Source of the DNA: a virus
Strand: one strand, 5' to 3'
Virus record (IMG/VR): IMGVR_UViG_3300023223_000570
Location: 1 to 42,017 of that record
Length of the DNA: 42,017 nt
Of the stretch, positions 29,635 to 38,014 are shown piece after piece. The notes under the pieces are model-generated. The model was not told the origin of the DNA. It did not search any database and saw only the letters and a list, made by a program, of their open reading frames with translations. The stretch's first letter is position 1, and every line of letters starts with the position of its first letter. Position numbers and translations under genes: made by a program.

Positions 29635-29904
29635 ATGAAATACCAAAACAATTCTACCAAAGGCGTAGTTATTCCTGTAAAAAGGAATGTTGCAGATGAA
29701 GTTGCATCCACTAGTTGGATAAAATTTCAATCTGGAGAAGTCAAAGACATCCCAGAAGAAGCAATTGCTGTAGCTGAGGCGAATGGTTTAACAAAGGTGG
29801 AAGAGACAAAGCCAAAAGAGCTTAAATCTCCAGTGGAAGCAGAGGAGTCTGCTATAGGTGATACACCAGTTGAAACCAAACAAGTTAAAAGAAAGAGGAA
29901 ATAA
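29635..29904 (+). CDS. Small head-tail region protein (89 aa)
   Basis: YQNNSTKGVVIPVKRNVADE, then WIKFQSGEVKDIPEEAIAVAE, a short beta domain with a helix common in small phage proteins near connectors; the C-terminal half is Glu/Lys-rich and disordered-looking, ending KQVKRKRK. Leaderless. Abuts the next gene directly. Function unknown. Confidence 0.6.
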   Translation: MKYQNNSTKGVVIPVKRNVADEVASTSWIKFQSGEVKDIPEEAIAVAEANGLTKVEETKPKELKSPVEAEESAIGDTPVETKQVKRKRK

Positions 29905-30738
29905 ATGGCTGTACGTTTCGTAACACCTGATGAATGTCGAAGTTATTCGGGTATCAGTACTGATTTAATAAATGATGCTGATATGACTGAAATGATTAAA
30001 GACATTGAATATCAGGTAGAAAAGTATCTAAATTGTGATTTGACTCCAGTAGTCAGAATAGAGAATCGTGACGGAAACAGAAAGTTTAACATGTTCACTG
30101 ACAGAAGCCCTCTATTGAGCCTTAGAGCGCTCACAATCAACGATCAGGTAATTGACATAACATCCGTTAAGTTCCACAAAACAGGCAAAATAGAGTTCAT
30201 TAATTCAGCAAATATATCAAATACTAGAGGATTTACAGGACTACAAAATAAAGTATTTATTAAATATGTTCACGGAAGAGTTACTTATGATAAGTTAGTC
30301 AATACCGAAACAACGGCTAATTCCATTGTAGGAACAAGTATTGCACTTTCTGTATCTTCAGAGTCTGGATTTATGGTAGACGATTGGGTAGAAATTAGTT
30401 CACTTGATGGAAATACTGAATATGCACAAGTTACTGTAGTTGCTTCTAATACTATCACGGTAGACGAACTAGTCTTAACACATTTAAGCGGAGCAACAGT
30501 CAAAAGATCACAAATTAATTTAACTATCAAAAGACTGATAAAATTATGGGTTGCTATTATGGCAATCAACCGAGCAGTAGGACAATCTTTTGATGAAATA
30601 ACTGGTTATACTATGGGAGAATTCCAAGTACAAAAGGGAGAGCCGTTTACACAATTTCGTGAGTCTATAATTAGATTTGAAAATCAAGCTAGGGATTTAA
30701 TGAACTCACTTAGACCTACTCCAGGTATAATGGTTTAG
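29905..30738 (+). CDS. Head-tail connector/adaptor protein (277 aa)
   Basis: AVRFVTPDECRSYSGISTDL and an early helix (MIKDIEYQVEKYLNCDL) resemble the first helices of gp6/gp15-like adaptor proteins that bind the portal ring. An inserted beta domain of about 50 residues (SSESGFMVDDWVEISSLDGN) precedes the final helices (IKLWVAIMAINRAVG), which makes it longer than the usual 100-150 residues. Position between capsid and gp10-like genes fits. Confidence 0.7.
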   Translation: MAVRFVTPDECRSYSGISTDLINDADMTEMIKDIEYQVEKYLNCDLTPVVRIENRDGNRKFNMFTDRSPLLSLRALTINDQVIDITSVKFHKTGKIEFINSANISNTRGFTGLQNKVFIKYVHGRVTYDKLVNTETTANSIVGTSIALSVSSESGFMVDDWVEISSLDGNTEYAQVTVVASNTITVDELVLTHLSGATVKRSQINLTIKRLIKLWVAIMAINRAVGQSFDEITGYTMGEFQVQKGEPFTQFRESIIRFENQARDLMNSLRPTPGIMV

Positions 30739-30741
30739 AAA

Positions 30742-30751
30742 AGTTTAAAAA
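30742..30751 (+). promoter_or_regulatory. Candidate promoter without the late element
   Basis: AGAAAAGTTTAAAAATA, with TTTAAAAATA near 30742-30751, is about 30 bp before ATG 30779. The TATAACAAAG element is absent, so this unit may be expressed at a different time. Confidence 0.4.
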
Positions 30752-30778
30752 TAGCATTTATATTAAATATTAGGAAAA

Positions 30779-30952
30779 ATGGTACTAACAACTACATCTA
30801 CAGATTCTGAACCAAAAGAACGTCCAAATATAACTCCGTTTCAGAATTGGTTTAATAAAAATCAAAAAAGATTAGAAGAAGAATTTGACTCAGATTTCAT
30901 GGAATGGTGTAATGATAAATATAATGAAAAGGGATTGGAGAAAAAATTATAA
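30779..30952 (+). CDS. Small acidic protein (57 aa)
   Basis: MVLTTTSTDSEPKERPNITP, then FQNWFNKNQKRLEEEFDSDF. Soluble, helical. First of three tiny genes in the connector region. No family recognised. Confidence 0.5.
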   Translation: MVLTTTSTDSEPKERPNITPFQNWFNKNQKRLEEEFDSDFMEWCNDKYNEKGLEKKL

Positions 30953-31077
30953 TTCCAAATAAAACACCAACAGAATTAGCAGGATATGCTGGTATAGCAT
31001 TAAGTGCATTTATAATATTTGGCATAATATTGGGAGTTGCTTCTTTGATTAAATTATTCTGGGCTTACCTATTCTAA
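30949..31077 (+). CDS. Small membrane protein with a non-canonical start (42 aa)
   Basis: IIPNKTPTELAGYAGIALSA and a second half with a membrane segment (AFIIFGIILGVASLIKLFW). No ATG, GTG or TTG precedes the segment in this frame; ATA 30949 lies 8 nt after GGAG (30937-30940), and TAA overlaps the next ATG. The same ATA-plus-8 spacing occurs at 16193. Might be a holin-like or envelope protein; uncertain. Confidence 0.4.
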   Translation: MIPNKTPTELAGYAGIALSAFIIFGIILGVASLIKLFWAYLF

Positions 31078-31187
31078 TGGCAAAAAAACAAAAACATTTC
31101 GTAGGATCGAGTGGTTGGCTAATAGCTTGGATATTGCTATTCTTCCCTTTTGCGATTGTATATTGGGCAATCAGGCAAGATTATTAA
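31077..31187 (+). CDS. Small membrane protein (36 aa)
   Basis: MAKKQKHFVGSSGWLIAWIL, then LFFPFAIVYWAIRQDY: one membrane segment with a positive N-terminus. It resembles the tail segment of archaeal small membrane proteins. It starts in the preceding stop. Unknown role; being next to connectors, it may act in lysis or host-membrane interaction. Confidence 0.55.
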   Translation: MAKKQKHFVGSSGWLIAWILLFFPFAIVYWAIRQDY

Positions 31188-31205
31188 TATAACAAAGATT
31201 AAAAG
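31188..31205 (+). promoter_or_regulatory. Late promoter (31227 gene)
   Basis: TATAACAAAGATTAAAAG, 39 bp before ATG 31227, beginning at the last base of the previous stop. Confidence 0.75.
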
Positions 31206-31226
31206 AAAGGTAAATCTTTTTAGTTT

Positions 31227-31589
31227 ATGGCACCACCAACATCATCAGATTTCGAAAATGGTCCACTTAGAGATCATGGAGTAACAGTTAGTTTAACTCC
31301 AAATACTGTAGGTGTTGACAACCTAACAGGAGACCGTCAAGATAACTTTGGAACTCCAGTTAATATTTCTATAGTTTTTGAGAATCCCGATATAGTAAAT
31401 CAGTTACTTCAACCTGGAGAAACTGAAAATTCCACTGTTAGAGCTTTTATAAAAGGAGATGTTACAGTTGAACATGAAGATTTAATTACATGGAATACTG
31501 CAGTTTTTAGAGTTGAATCAGTTAGTTTTAGATATTTTGACGGAAATTTAATATTTAAAACAGTGATGTTATCACTTAGAACCCCATGA
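31227..31589 (+). CDS. Head-closure/neck-like protein (120 aa)
   Basis: Beta-rich with FGTPVNISIVFENPD, STVRAFIKGDVTVEHEDLIT and FRVESVSFRYFDG, as in phage stopper or head-closure proteins of the gp16/gpFII-like type. Position before the gp10-like gene is the expected one. Assignment is from position and strand pattern only. Overlaps the next gene by ATGA. Confidence 0.6.
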   Translation: MAPPTSSDFENGPLRDHGVTVSLTPNTVGVDNLTGDRQDNFGTPVNISIVFENPDIVNQLLQPGETENSTVRAFIKGDVTVEHEDLITWNTAVFRVESVSFRYFDGNLIFKTVMLSLRTP

Positions 31590-31972
31590 GTATTCAACAA
31601 TATGTAGAAAATAGATTAGACAAAGCAGGTCCCAGAATAGCACTTAGACTAGAAAATGAATTAAAATTAGCTGCACCAGTAAATAAAGATACAACAGCAA
31701 AAAATAGAGGAGACTTAAGACGAAGTATTAATGTTATTTGGGAAGATGGGTTTATTAGAATATTTGCAAATAACAATATCTTTCATGTAATTTTTGGTAC
31801 TAGACCACATGCTATAACCGCAAAAAATAAAAAGGCACTAGCTTTCAAAATGGGAGGAAATAATGTTGTAGTTAAAAGCGTAATGCATCCAGGTACTAGA
31901 CCAAATCCATTTATACAAGATGTATTATTCAGAAGACTTCAACCAATAATAATGGAGGAACTAAACAGATGA
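31586..31972 (+). CDS. HK97 gp10-like neck protein (128 aa)
   Basis: AAPVNKDTTAKNRGDLRRSI, then FHVIFGTRPHAIT and VVVKSVMHPGTRPNPFIQD follow the HK97 gp10 family pattern (aP..TG.LR.SI...V.FGT.PH...HPGT.PNPF). The protein is a neck or tail-completion component. Length and position are normal. The next gene starts in its stop. Confidence 0.85.
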   Translation: MSIQQYVENRLDKAGPRIALRLENELKLAAPVNKDTTAKNRGDLRRSINVIWEDGFIRIFANNNIFHVIFGTRPHAITAKNKKALAFKMGGNNVVVKSVMHPGTRPNPFIQDVLFRRLQPIIMEELNR

Positions 31973-32637
31973 CAATAATAAACTCATCAGACGTACTAGA
32001 AGAATGGACCTATTTTCTTCGTAACTCTGATATTTTAACAATTACAGAAAGAAATGTAACTACAGATACTGATACTGGAACATTCGCTTCAGATTTGACA
32101 CATACCATTTCTGTAACTAACATAAAAAATATTAGAAGTATAGTTGTAGCTTCGGTTACTTTAACTTTTGGAATAGATTATACTTACGACATAAACAATG
32201 GATTAGTAGGATCCAAGGACACATTAATTACATTTACTTCTGCTCAAACTGGAGCATTTACGATTACTTATGATTTTGGATCTGACAAGATATTTCCAGA
32301 CTATCCTAAAAATAATCTTTCAATTGGGTCTTTCCCAAGAATTGCATGTGATATTGTATCTGAAACATCAGAAGTCCAAGGATTTGGAAATCAAAGAATA
32401 GCAATCTTAACTAGTTTTTTACTTAGTTCAGTTTGTTATGCAGACACAACAAGAAAACTTAGATCAATGAATGATTCAATTAAGACCGCTATAATGAATA
32501 ATCAAAATGGATTCTTCTTCTTTAAAATCACATTACCTCAAGACGCTAGTAGAATAACAGTTGCAGATAATCTAAAAGAAGAAATATTACAGCAAACTAG
32601 ACAATTTATAAGTATAACAAACTTAGAAAGACCATGA
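31969..32637 (+). CDS. Tail terminator/neck protein with inserted domain (222 aa)
   Basis: The ends (EEWTYFLRNSDILTIT; later PRIACDIVSETSEVQGFG and the final helix/strand) fit tail-terminator type proteins following gp10-like genes, with an inserted beta domain of about 70 residues (SVTNIKNIRSIVVASVTLTF). Assigned mostly by position. Overlaps the next ATG. Confidence 0.55.
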   Translation: MTIINSSDVLEEWTYFLRNSDILTITERNVTTDTDTGTFASDLTHTISVTNIKNIRSIVVASVTLTFGIDYTYDINNGLVGSKDTLITFTSAQTGAFTITYDFGSDKIFPDYPKNNLSIGSFPRIACDIVSETSEVQGFGNQRIAILTSFLLSSVCYADTTRKLRSMNDSIKTAIMNNQNGFFFFKITLPQDASRITVADNLKEEILQQTRQFISITNLERP

Positions 32638-32795
32638 TAAAAGAATTAAGAAAATTATGCAAATCAGTAGAAAGGGGAAATAAAATCCTAGAACGAAGTA
32701 ATAAAATGATATTTTGGACCATAATGGCAGCCATCGGTACTATAGTTGTAAACATAGCAACTATCATAATAATAATGTGGGTGGTGTTGAGATGA
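32634..32795 (+). CDS. Small membrane protein (53 aa)
   Basis: A basic helix (MIKELRKLCKSVERGNKILE) is followed by a membrane segment (MIFWTIMAAIGTIVVNIATI). The layout, charged helix then segment at the C-terminus, resembles small holin-like proteins. Starts in the previous stop. Confidence 0.6.
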   Translation: MIKELRKLCKSVERGNKILERSNKMIFWTIMAAIGTIVVNIATIIIIMWVVLR

Positions 32796-32917
32796 ATGAG
32801 TATGAAATAGAAAGTCTTAAAATACAGAAAGAAATGTTAGATATTTCTAAATCAATGTTTAAACAAATGCGTGAGATGAATGTTAGGCTTCAAGAAGCAT
32901 TAAGTAAGCTTTCTTAA
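32792..32917 (+). CDS. Small helical protein (41 aa)
   Basis: ATG 32792, in the preceding TGA, is preferred over an in-frame start 78 bp upstream, as GGTGGTGTTGAG lies just before it. EYEIESLKIQKEMLDISKSM onward is coiled-coil-like. May partner the membrane protein. Confidence 0.5.
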   Translation: MNEYEIESLKIQKEMLDISKSMFKQMREMNVRLQEALSKLS

Positions 32918-32936
32918 TATAACAAAGATTATAAAT
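32918..32936 (+). promoter_or_regulatory. Late promoter with leader (major tail protein)
   Basis: TATAACAAAGATTATAAAT, 75 bp before ATG 32993. The leader carries the hairpin TTGAG-GTAGT-CTCAA (32950-32964) and AAGAGGAA before the start, so this strong gene is translated with a ribosome site rather than leaderless. Confidence 0.7.
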
Positions 32937-32992
32937 GAATTTGGATTTATTGAGGTAGTCTCAAGTGGGACTTAAAACTTATCCAAGAGGAA

Positions 32993-33940
32993 ATGGCAAA
33001 TACAGAAAAAACAGGTGGAGCAGATAGTTATCTATTATATGGAGTTGAGACTACTTACGGAACGGCTGCTTCTACAATTGATCAACATATTGGTCTTGTT
33101 CAAAATACTACTCCTAAAATCAATAGAAATATCCAAGAAAACGTTGGACTAAAAGGAACCACAACAGGAGGTCAAGAAACTGCAAAATATACGCTAGGTG
33201 TAGCAGACACAGGGCTACCCGTAGAATTCAATGCATTCAATTGGGACATTATGCAATATGTCTTAGGAGCTAGAACAGGAACTGGCTCATCTGGAGACCC
33301 TTATATTTATACTAGAGACAATCAAGTCAGTTCACTTACATTTGCTTCTAACATTGAAAATGATACAACTGACAGGGATTTTCAAGTTTTAGGCGCAAAG
33401 GTTGGAACAATGACCATCAGAGCAGCTGTTGGTGAACCTGTCTCAGTAACTTCTGATTGGCTAAGTGGAAAAATATTAAAGGATACTACAAATACAACCC
33501 CAGTAGCACTTCCTACAAATGAAATTATGAATTTTACTGGGGCGGATTTAGAAATTCCAGATGCTGCTTCTATTACAAATATTATTGACAGTATTGAAAT
33601 TGTAATAAATAGGGGAACAGAACTATTCCCTGGAGTAGGTTCCGATACAGCTAGAAACGCACTCTTTAAGAAATTTGAATTAAGAATTAACTTTACAGTA
33701 AAATATCTAGATGAAACCCTTATAGAATTAGTAATGGGCGGAAACTCTGTACTTACTACAATAAGCGAAACAACATTGACAGCAGTCTTCGATAACGGGA
33801 CAAACCGAACAGCAGATTGGGCATTCTCTGGAGTAGTTTTTCCTGAATATGAAAATCCTAATACGCCTAATGAAATTTTAACGGAAGGAATAACGGCTTT
33901 TGCACGAAGCCTAACTATAACCGAGCAGGTGAGCGCATAA
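32993..33940 (+). CDS. Major tail protein (315 aa)
   Basis: SYLLYGVETTYGTAASTIDQ near the N-terminus is a signature of phage tail-tube proteins; the middle has FEFNAFNWDIM-like text and EPVSVTSDWLSG, and the end contains RTADWAFSGVVFPEY. Length is normal. Situated between neck genes and the tail-assembly chaperone, as expected. It overlaps the chaperone gene by one base. No C-terminal Ig-like addition is evident. Confidence 0.82.
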   Translation: MANTEKTGGADSYLLYGVETTYGTAASTIDQHIGLVQNTTPKINRNIQENVGLKGTTTGGQETAKYTLGVADTGLPVEFNAFNWDIMQYVLGARTGTGSSGDPYIYTRDNQVSSLTFASNIENDTTDRDFQVLGAKVGTMTIRAAVGEPVSVTSDWLSGKILKDTTNTTPVALPTNEIMNFTGADLEIPDAASITNIIDSIEIVINRGTELFPGVGSDTARNALFKKFELRINFTVKYLDETLIELVMGGNSVLTTISETTLTAVFDNGTNRTADWAFSGVVFPEYENPNTPNEILTEGITAFARSLTITEQVSA

Positions 33941-34380
33941 TGGCAGATAGAACAAAATCAGTTATGATAAAATGGAAAGAAGAAGTAACTACTGGAGAAG
34001 GCAAAGAAGCCAAAACTGAAATAGTAGAAAAAGAGTGGGGACCAGTAGTCTTACAAAAATGGAATTACAGACAAGAATGTGATCTTAAAGGCAAAATTCT
34101 TAAAGTAGAAATGAAAGACTTAGGCGGAGGACGAGTCCAAGAAATTAATTCTGTAGATTCAGGTGCTATTTTCTTTTGGACTGTTGTTTATTCCATTAGA
34201 AGTCTACCTAACCATCAAGATTTTTGGCAACTAAGCGAAGATAAAAAGGCTGATATTGTGAGCTATCTAGGTTGCGCAGAAGACGAGCCAGATAAATTGG
34301 GGGAAAGAATTCTAATAGAGGCTCGAAAGCTCAATAAATACGAGATGGACCCTCAAGAGTTAAAAAAAAAGTCAGACTAG
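33940..34380 (+). CDS. Tail-assembly chaperone, short form (146 aa; gpG-like)
   Basis: Small acidic-basic protein located between the major tail protein and the tape measure, where phage tail chaperones G/GT lie. It ends LKKKSD at a run of nine As. A -1 shift there would fuse it to the 60-codon frame at 34371-34553. Sequence similarity is not obvious, so the assignment rests on position plus the frameshift layout, which is highly characteristic. Confidence 0.75.
   Translation: MADRTKSVMIKWKEEVTTGEGKEAKTEIVEKEWGPVVLQKWNYRQECDLKGKILKVEMKDLGGGRVQEINSVDSGAIFFWTVVYSIRSLPNHQDFWQLSEDKKADIVSYLGCAEDEPDKLGERILIEARKLNKYEMDPQELKKKSD
34362..34371 (+). promoter_or_regulatory. -1 ribosomal frameshift site
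   Basis: AAAAAAAAAG, in the zero frame TTA AAA AAA AAG TCA GAC TAG: it includes A AAA AAG, one of the most efficient -1 slippery heptamers, nine bases before the zero-frame stop. The -1 frame is open through 34553. Confidence 0.7.
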
Positions 34381-34553
34381 CCCTCAAGGGAACCTCTAAA
34401 AACAAACAAGTTTCACGTATAATTAAAGAAGCTATTCTATGTAAAATGTGGGGTTGTAGACCAAGCCAACTAAATGATGAGTCTATTGAGGATGTTGAGG
34501 CACATATGATTGTGTACTCAGAGCTAATGGGGCTTAATCCATTCTTTGGATAA
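34371..34553 (+). CDS. Frameshift extension of tail-assembly chaperone (gpT-like)
   Basis: 60 codons in the -1 frame with no upstream start of their own, reading VRLALKGTSKNKQVSRIIKE, then MWGCRPSQLNDESIEDVEAH and MIVYSELMGLNPFFG. The W-G-x-x-P-S-x-L...ED-VE pattern resembles the T part of chaperones. It ends just before the tape measure gene. The fused product would be about 204 residues. Confidence 0.7.
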   Translation, partial: VRLALKGTSKNKQVSRIIKEAILCKMWGCRPSQLNDESIEDVEAHMIVYSELMGLNPFFG

Positions 34554-34570
34554 AATGGAAAATATAAAAT

Positions 34571-35722
34571 ATGGTTGAAGCATTCAAGATACCTATAAAA
34601 CTTGATTTTGATGCAGCCGCAAAAAGATTTGCAAATAATTTAGAAAAAGGTGCGACAGGAGTAGGAGGTAGGCTACAAGGAGCAGGGAGGGGTCTACAAC
34701 CCGAAAAGATTGCAATTGGTGAAACCGTAGGTGATATTCTACAAGATGCAGGAAAAGACACTAAAGCAGCTTCTAAGAAGTCTGGAGACCTACTTGGGGG
34801 AATCCTTGGAAAAGTAGGAATTGCCTCTGCTGGTATAGCGGTATTAATAGGATTTTTGGATGCATTTAAACCAATAATAAATATAGCAAAACAAATTATT
34901 AAGGTTCTTTTTGAATTTTTAAGACCTATTGCAGATGTGATTCTTTTACTACTTATGCCCGTACTTCAGATAATAAAACCCATACTTCAAGTAGTCAGAC
35001 AAATAATGGCTCCCTTTAGACAATTAGCATTTAGTCTAAGCCGACAGGCTGTTCAAGCAGGCAGAGAAGGAGACACAACTGCAGCAGCTGGTTTGTTTGC
35101 ATTAAGTTTTCAGGCAATGGGTTTAGGAATACAAGCAGTGTTTGGATTCTTTACAAAATCTATAGTTGACCAGTTAGTAGATTTATCTGGATTTTTGATA
35201 AAACAAGTAACTGGTGTACTAATATCATTAGTAGGACCAATTTTATCGTTCTTTGGAGTAAACGTAGCAGAAGTCATAACAGGTATAGAAGGATTTATCG
35301 ACAGAGGTACAAAAACATTAAAAGATATAATGGCATTTAGTTTTTCAACTTTAATATCTGTCCAGGCACTCGGAATTGCAAAGGCAGCAGAATCTCTTGG
35401 AGGAGATGTATCAACTGAATATCAAAAAGTTAATGATATATTAGGTGAATTATTTATAGGAGGAGAAAATAGTTTTAAATCTACTTTTGAAAATATGACA
35501 GTTGCTTTTGAAGGTACACTAGTTAACTTAGATGATGTTTTGCTTGGACCAAATGGGATAGTAGCTAAATTTCAAAGGGCTGCAAATGAGATAAATGCTA
35601 TTGATATTAATGTAGGAGGAAGTGGAGGAGGAAGTAGTTCTGGTATAGGAGGTTTTGCCAATGCTATATTGCCTGGAACTTTGGTTAGGTCGGCTAGTAA
35701 TTTATTAAGAGGTAGATTATGA
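34571..35722 (+). CDS. Tape measure protein (383 aa)
   Basis: Helical with a central hydrophobic part (FEFLRPIADVILLLLMPVLQ and VLISLVGPILSFFGVNVAEV) and Gly-rich ends, typical of tape measure proteins that set tail length and pass to the host membrane. At 383 residues, the usual 0.15 nm per residue predicts a tail of only about 57 nm. The C-terminal half (NVGGSGGGSSSGIGGF) is a flexible linker. Located after the chaperone pair. Confidence 0.82.
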   Translation: MVEAFKIPIKLDFDAAAKRFANNLEKGATGVGGRLQGAGRGLQPEKIAIGETVGDILQDAGKDTKAASKKSGDLLGGILGKVGIASAGIAVLIGFLDAFKPIINIAKQIIKVLFEFLRPIADVILLLLMPVLQIIKPILQVVRQIMAPFRQLAFSLSRQAVQAGREGDTTAAAGLFALSFQAMGLGIQAVFGFFTKSIVDQLVDLSGFLIKQVTGVLISLVGPILSFFGVNVAEVITGIEGFIDRGTKTLKDIMAFSFSTLISVQALGIAKAAESLGGDVSTEYQKVNDILGELFIGGENSFKSTFENMTVAFEGTLVNLDDVLLGPNGIVAKFQRAANEINAIDINVGGSGGGSSSGIGGFANAILPGTLVRSASNLLRGRL

Positions 35723-36156
35723 CAGACGTAACTATTACAGGACAAGATGATGCTATTTTTACATTTGAACAAGGAGAAGTAAAAGACGTAAAAAGCAGAA
35801 CAGCTGGTGATATAGAATTAAATGCTCTCCCTGGATCTGGTCCTTCTCAAGCAATTGGTTTTGATTTTAATGGAGTAATAAAGATGATAACAATTTCAGG
35901 AGTTTTATTTGAAACTACCGCAAGCCGAGTAGATACAAGTTCAGTTACTACAATTTTAGAACAAAAACAATGGTTAGAAAAACAACTAAATGGTGCACAG
36001 TTTCCAAAAGGATTTACTTCTAATTATGAATCTCAATCTTATGATGGAAATTCTTTCGTAAGTACGCAAGTATTCAAGGGACAATTAGAAATAAACGAAA
36101 CAGAGGGAAGCCCCGAAGCATTACCTTTTACGATTACTTTACTGGTGGGATCATAA
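35719..36156 (+). CDS. Distal-tail/baseplate-like protein (145 aa)
   Basis: Beta-rich; FDFNGVIKMITISGVLFE, an intervening helix (TTILEQKQWLEKQLNGAQFP) and a final sandwich strand (LPFTITLLVGS) resemble the compact tail-tip proteins found between tape measure and hub genes. Overlaps the tape measure gene by ATGA. Family not certain. Confidence 0.6.
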   Translation: MTDVTITGQDDAIFTFEQGEVKDVKSRTAGDIELNALPGSGPSQAIGFDFNGVIKMITISGVLFETTASRVDTSSVTTILEQKQWLEKQLNGAQFPKGFTSNYESQSYDGNSFVSTQVFKGQLEINETEGSPEALPFTITLLVGS

Positions 36157-36157
36157 A

Positions 36158-37981
36158 ATGACGAGTGGAGAACCAACACTTACAAAAGTATTAATAAATA
36201 ATGTAGACGTGGCTACTTCTCTTTTGGGATGGGATCAAAATCCAGTGCTTGGAGCAAAATTAAAAAGCATTGCAATTGAATTATCTAGAAACGTTTATTC
36301 ATTAGTCCCAGAATTAGAAACAGATCCGACTGGGTTAACTGTAACAGTTCAACGAGGAGAAACCATAAGCACTGAAGAATGGGTATTTAGAGGAACAGTA
36401 TTAAAAAGAGATACTCTTGGAAATAGAGTCTTTCTTAAATGTAATGATAAAATGTTCCAAGCAGTGCAAAAAAATATTACAAAAACTTTTAATGCAAATA
36501 TAGATACTGAAGCAGGTAAGGTAAGTGAAATATTCATAACCCTTGGAGAAACAGCAGGATTAACATTAGACAGTACTTCAGTAGAAGATTCTGGTACTGT
36601 TTTAACGCTTAACACTTTTATTTGTAATAATGCAGATGTGTTTGAAAGACAACAAAGATTAGCAGAATTACTAGATTGGCAATTTTATTATAGTCCTACC
36701 ACAGATAAAGAACACTTTGAACCAAAAGGAACTAGAGCTGGAACAGATACTTTAACCGTAGGAACCAACGTAGTAAATCGCCCAAGATGGAAGCGAGATG
36801 GAGAAAGTAGAGTCAAAAAGGCTAAGTTATTTGGAGGACCAGTTCAAACCCAGACTACGGATTCATTTACCGCGACAGCATCTCAAACGGTTTTCGATTT
36901 ATCTGAAATAGCAACCAGTATAAAGGTAACTGTGGACGGAGTAGAAAAATTAGGTGGACTAGAAGATCAATCACCTGATGCAGATTATTTTCTAGACAGC
37001 GTAAATAAAAATATAACTTTTGTAGTCCCTATGACAGGAGGTGAAGCAGTAGTAGCAGAAGTATCTTTTTTGAGTCCACTGGCTATTGAGGGAGAAAATC
37101 CAATAGATACTGGTCTAGAAGTAAGGATTGATAAAGAAGACATAGTTAAAGTTACAGATGCAGAAAATTACTTAAATACTTTTTTAGCAAGATTCGGAGT
37201 TGATTTTTTAAGCACGACTTTAAACGTTACAAATGTAATAGATTTAGAGGTAGGGCAAACTGTGAGTGTAATTGATATAGATGAAGGAATAGACCAAACA
37301 TTTATAATTACCAGAATAAGAAAAACATTTCCTTATGCTTTTGACGAAGTAGAAGTAAACACAGAGCCATTAGAAATAGAGGAATGGCAAATAAGTATAG
37401 AAGATAGAATAAAACGAATAGAAGAGAAATTGGCTCAAGAAGAAACATTAGTAATTCATTTAAGGGCTGGAAATAGGACAATTAAAATAGGTAGAGAATG
37501 GTTTAGATTCGATAAAAGAGACGTAAGTGGAGACACATTAATATGGGATAATCCTACATTTGGTACTTGGGATGCTCAGGATTGGGGGGAAACCTTACCA
37601 GGAACAGATACATTATTTCAATTAATACAAGGTGGTGGAATTTATATAGAAGACTTTTTAGATGATGACTTTGAAGGAGCAGGAACAGCTAGTTGGTCAA
37701 ATACAGGAAGCGTAACATTTACTTCTGGACAAATAGCTCTTTCTACATCTATAGAATTCAACAACGGAACTATAACTACTGCAAAATTAACTAGCACAGA
37801 AGTAAGCGGATCGTTTACTTATGAACTTAGTGCAGATGGTGGCTCTAATTTTGAAACTGTTTCTAGTGGAGTTGCACATAATTTTACGAGCACTGGAACA
37901 GATTTGAGATTTAGAATAACAGAAGATGCTGCTAGTACTGGTGAAATAAGTGAAATAAAAATAGAGGACTTTATAATATGA
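36158..37981 (+). CDS. Baseplate hub/tail-associated protein (607 aa)
   Basis: The first part (AIELSRNVYSLVPELETDPTG, VQRGETISTEEWVFRGTVL) fits hub proteins of the gp27/gp44-like type, whose beta-barrels follow the distal tail protein. A coiled coil (DRIKRIEEKLAQEETLVIHL, about residue 430) links it to the C-terminal beta domains. Its last 100 residues (YELSADGGSNFETVSSGV) share a module with the end of the 38970 protein. Its stop codon overlaps the next late promoter. Confidence 0.72.
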   Translation: MTSGEPTLTKVLINNVDVATSLLGWDQNPVLGAKLKSIAIELSRNVYSLVPELETDPTGLTVTVQRGETISTEEWVFRGTVLKRDTLGNRVFLKCNDKMFQAVQKNITKTFNANIDTEAGKVSEIFITLGETAGLTLDSTSVEDSGTVLTLNTFICNNADVFERQQRLAELLDWQFYYSPTTDKEHFEPKGTRAGTDTLTVGTNVVNRPRWKRDGESRVKKAKLFGGPVQTQTTDSFTATASQTVFDLSEIATSIKVTVDGVEKLGGLEDQSPDADYFLDSVNKNITFVVPMTGGEAVVAEVSFLSPLAIEGENPIDTGLEVRIDKEDIVKVTDAENYLNTFLARFGVDFLSTTLNVTNVIDLEVGQTVSVIDIDEGIDQTFIITRIRKTFPYAFDEVEVNTEPLEIEEWQISIEDRIKRIEEKLAQEETLVIHLRAGNRTIKIGREWFRFDKRDVSGDTLIWDNPTFGTWDAQDWGETLPGTDTLFQLIQGGGIYIEDFLDDDFEGAGTASWSNTGSVTFTSGQIALSTSIEFNNGTITTAKLTSTEVSGSFTYELSADGGSNFETVSSGVAHNFTSTGTDLRFRITEDAASTGEISEIKIEDFII

Positions 37982-37995
37982 CAAAGAATTTAAAT
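37977..37995 (+). promoter_or_regulatory. Late promoter (38015 gene)
   Basis: TATGACAAAGAATTTAAAT, one base off the consensus, 38 bp before ATG 38015; overlaps the previous stop. Confidence 0.7.
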
Positions 37996-38014
37996 GAAAA
38001 AAGGATAAAATATT

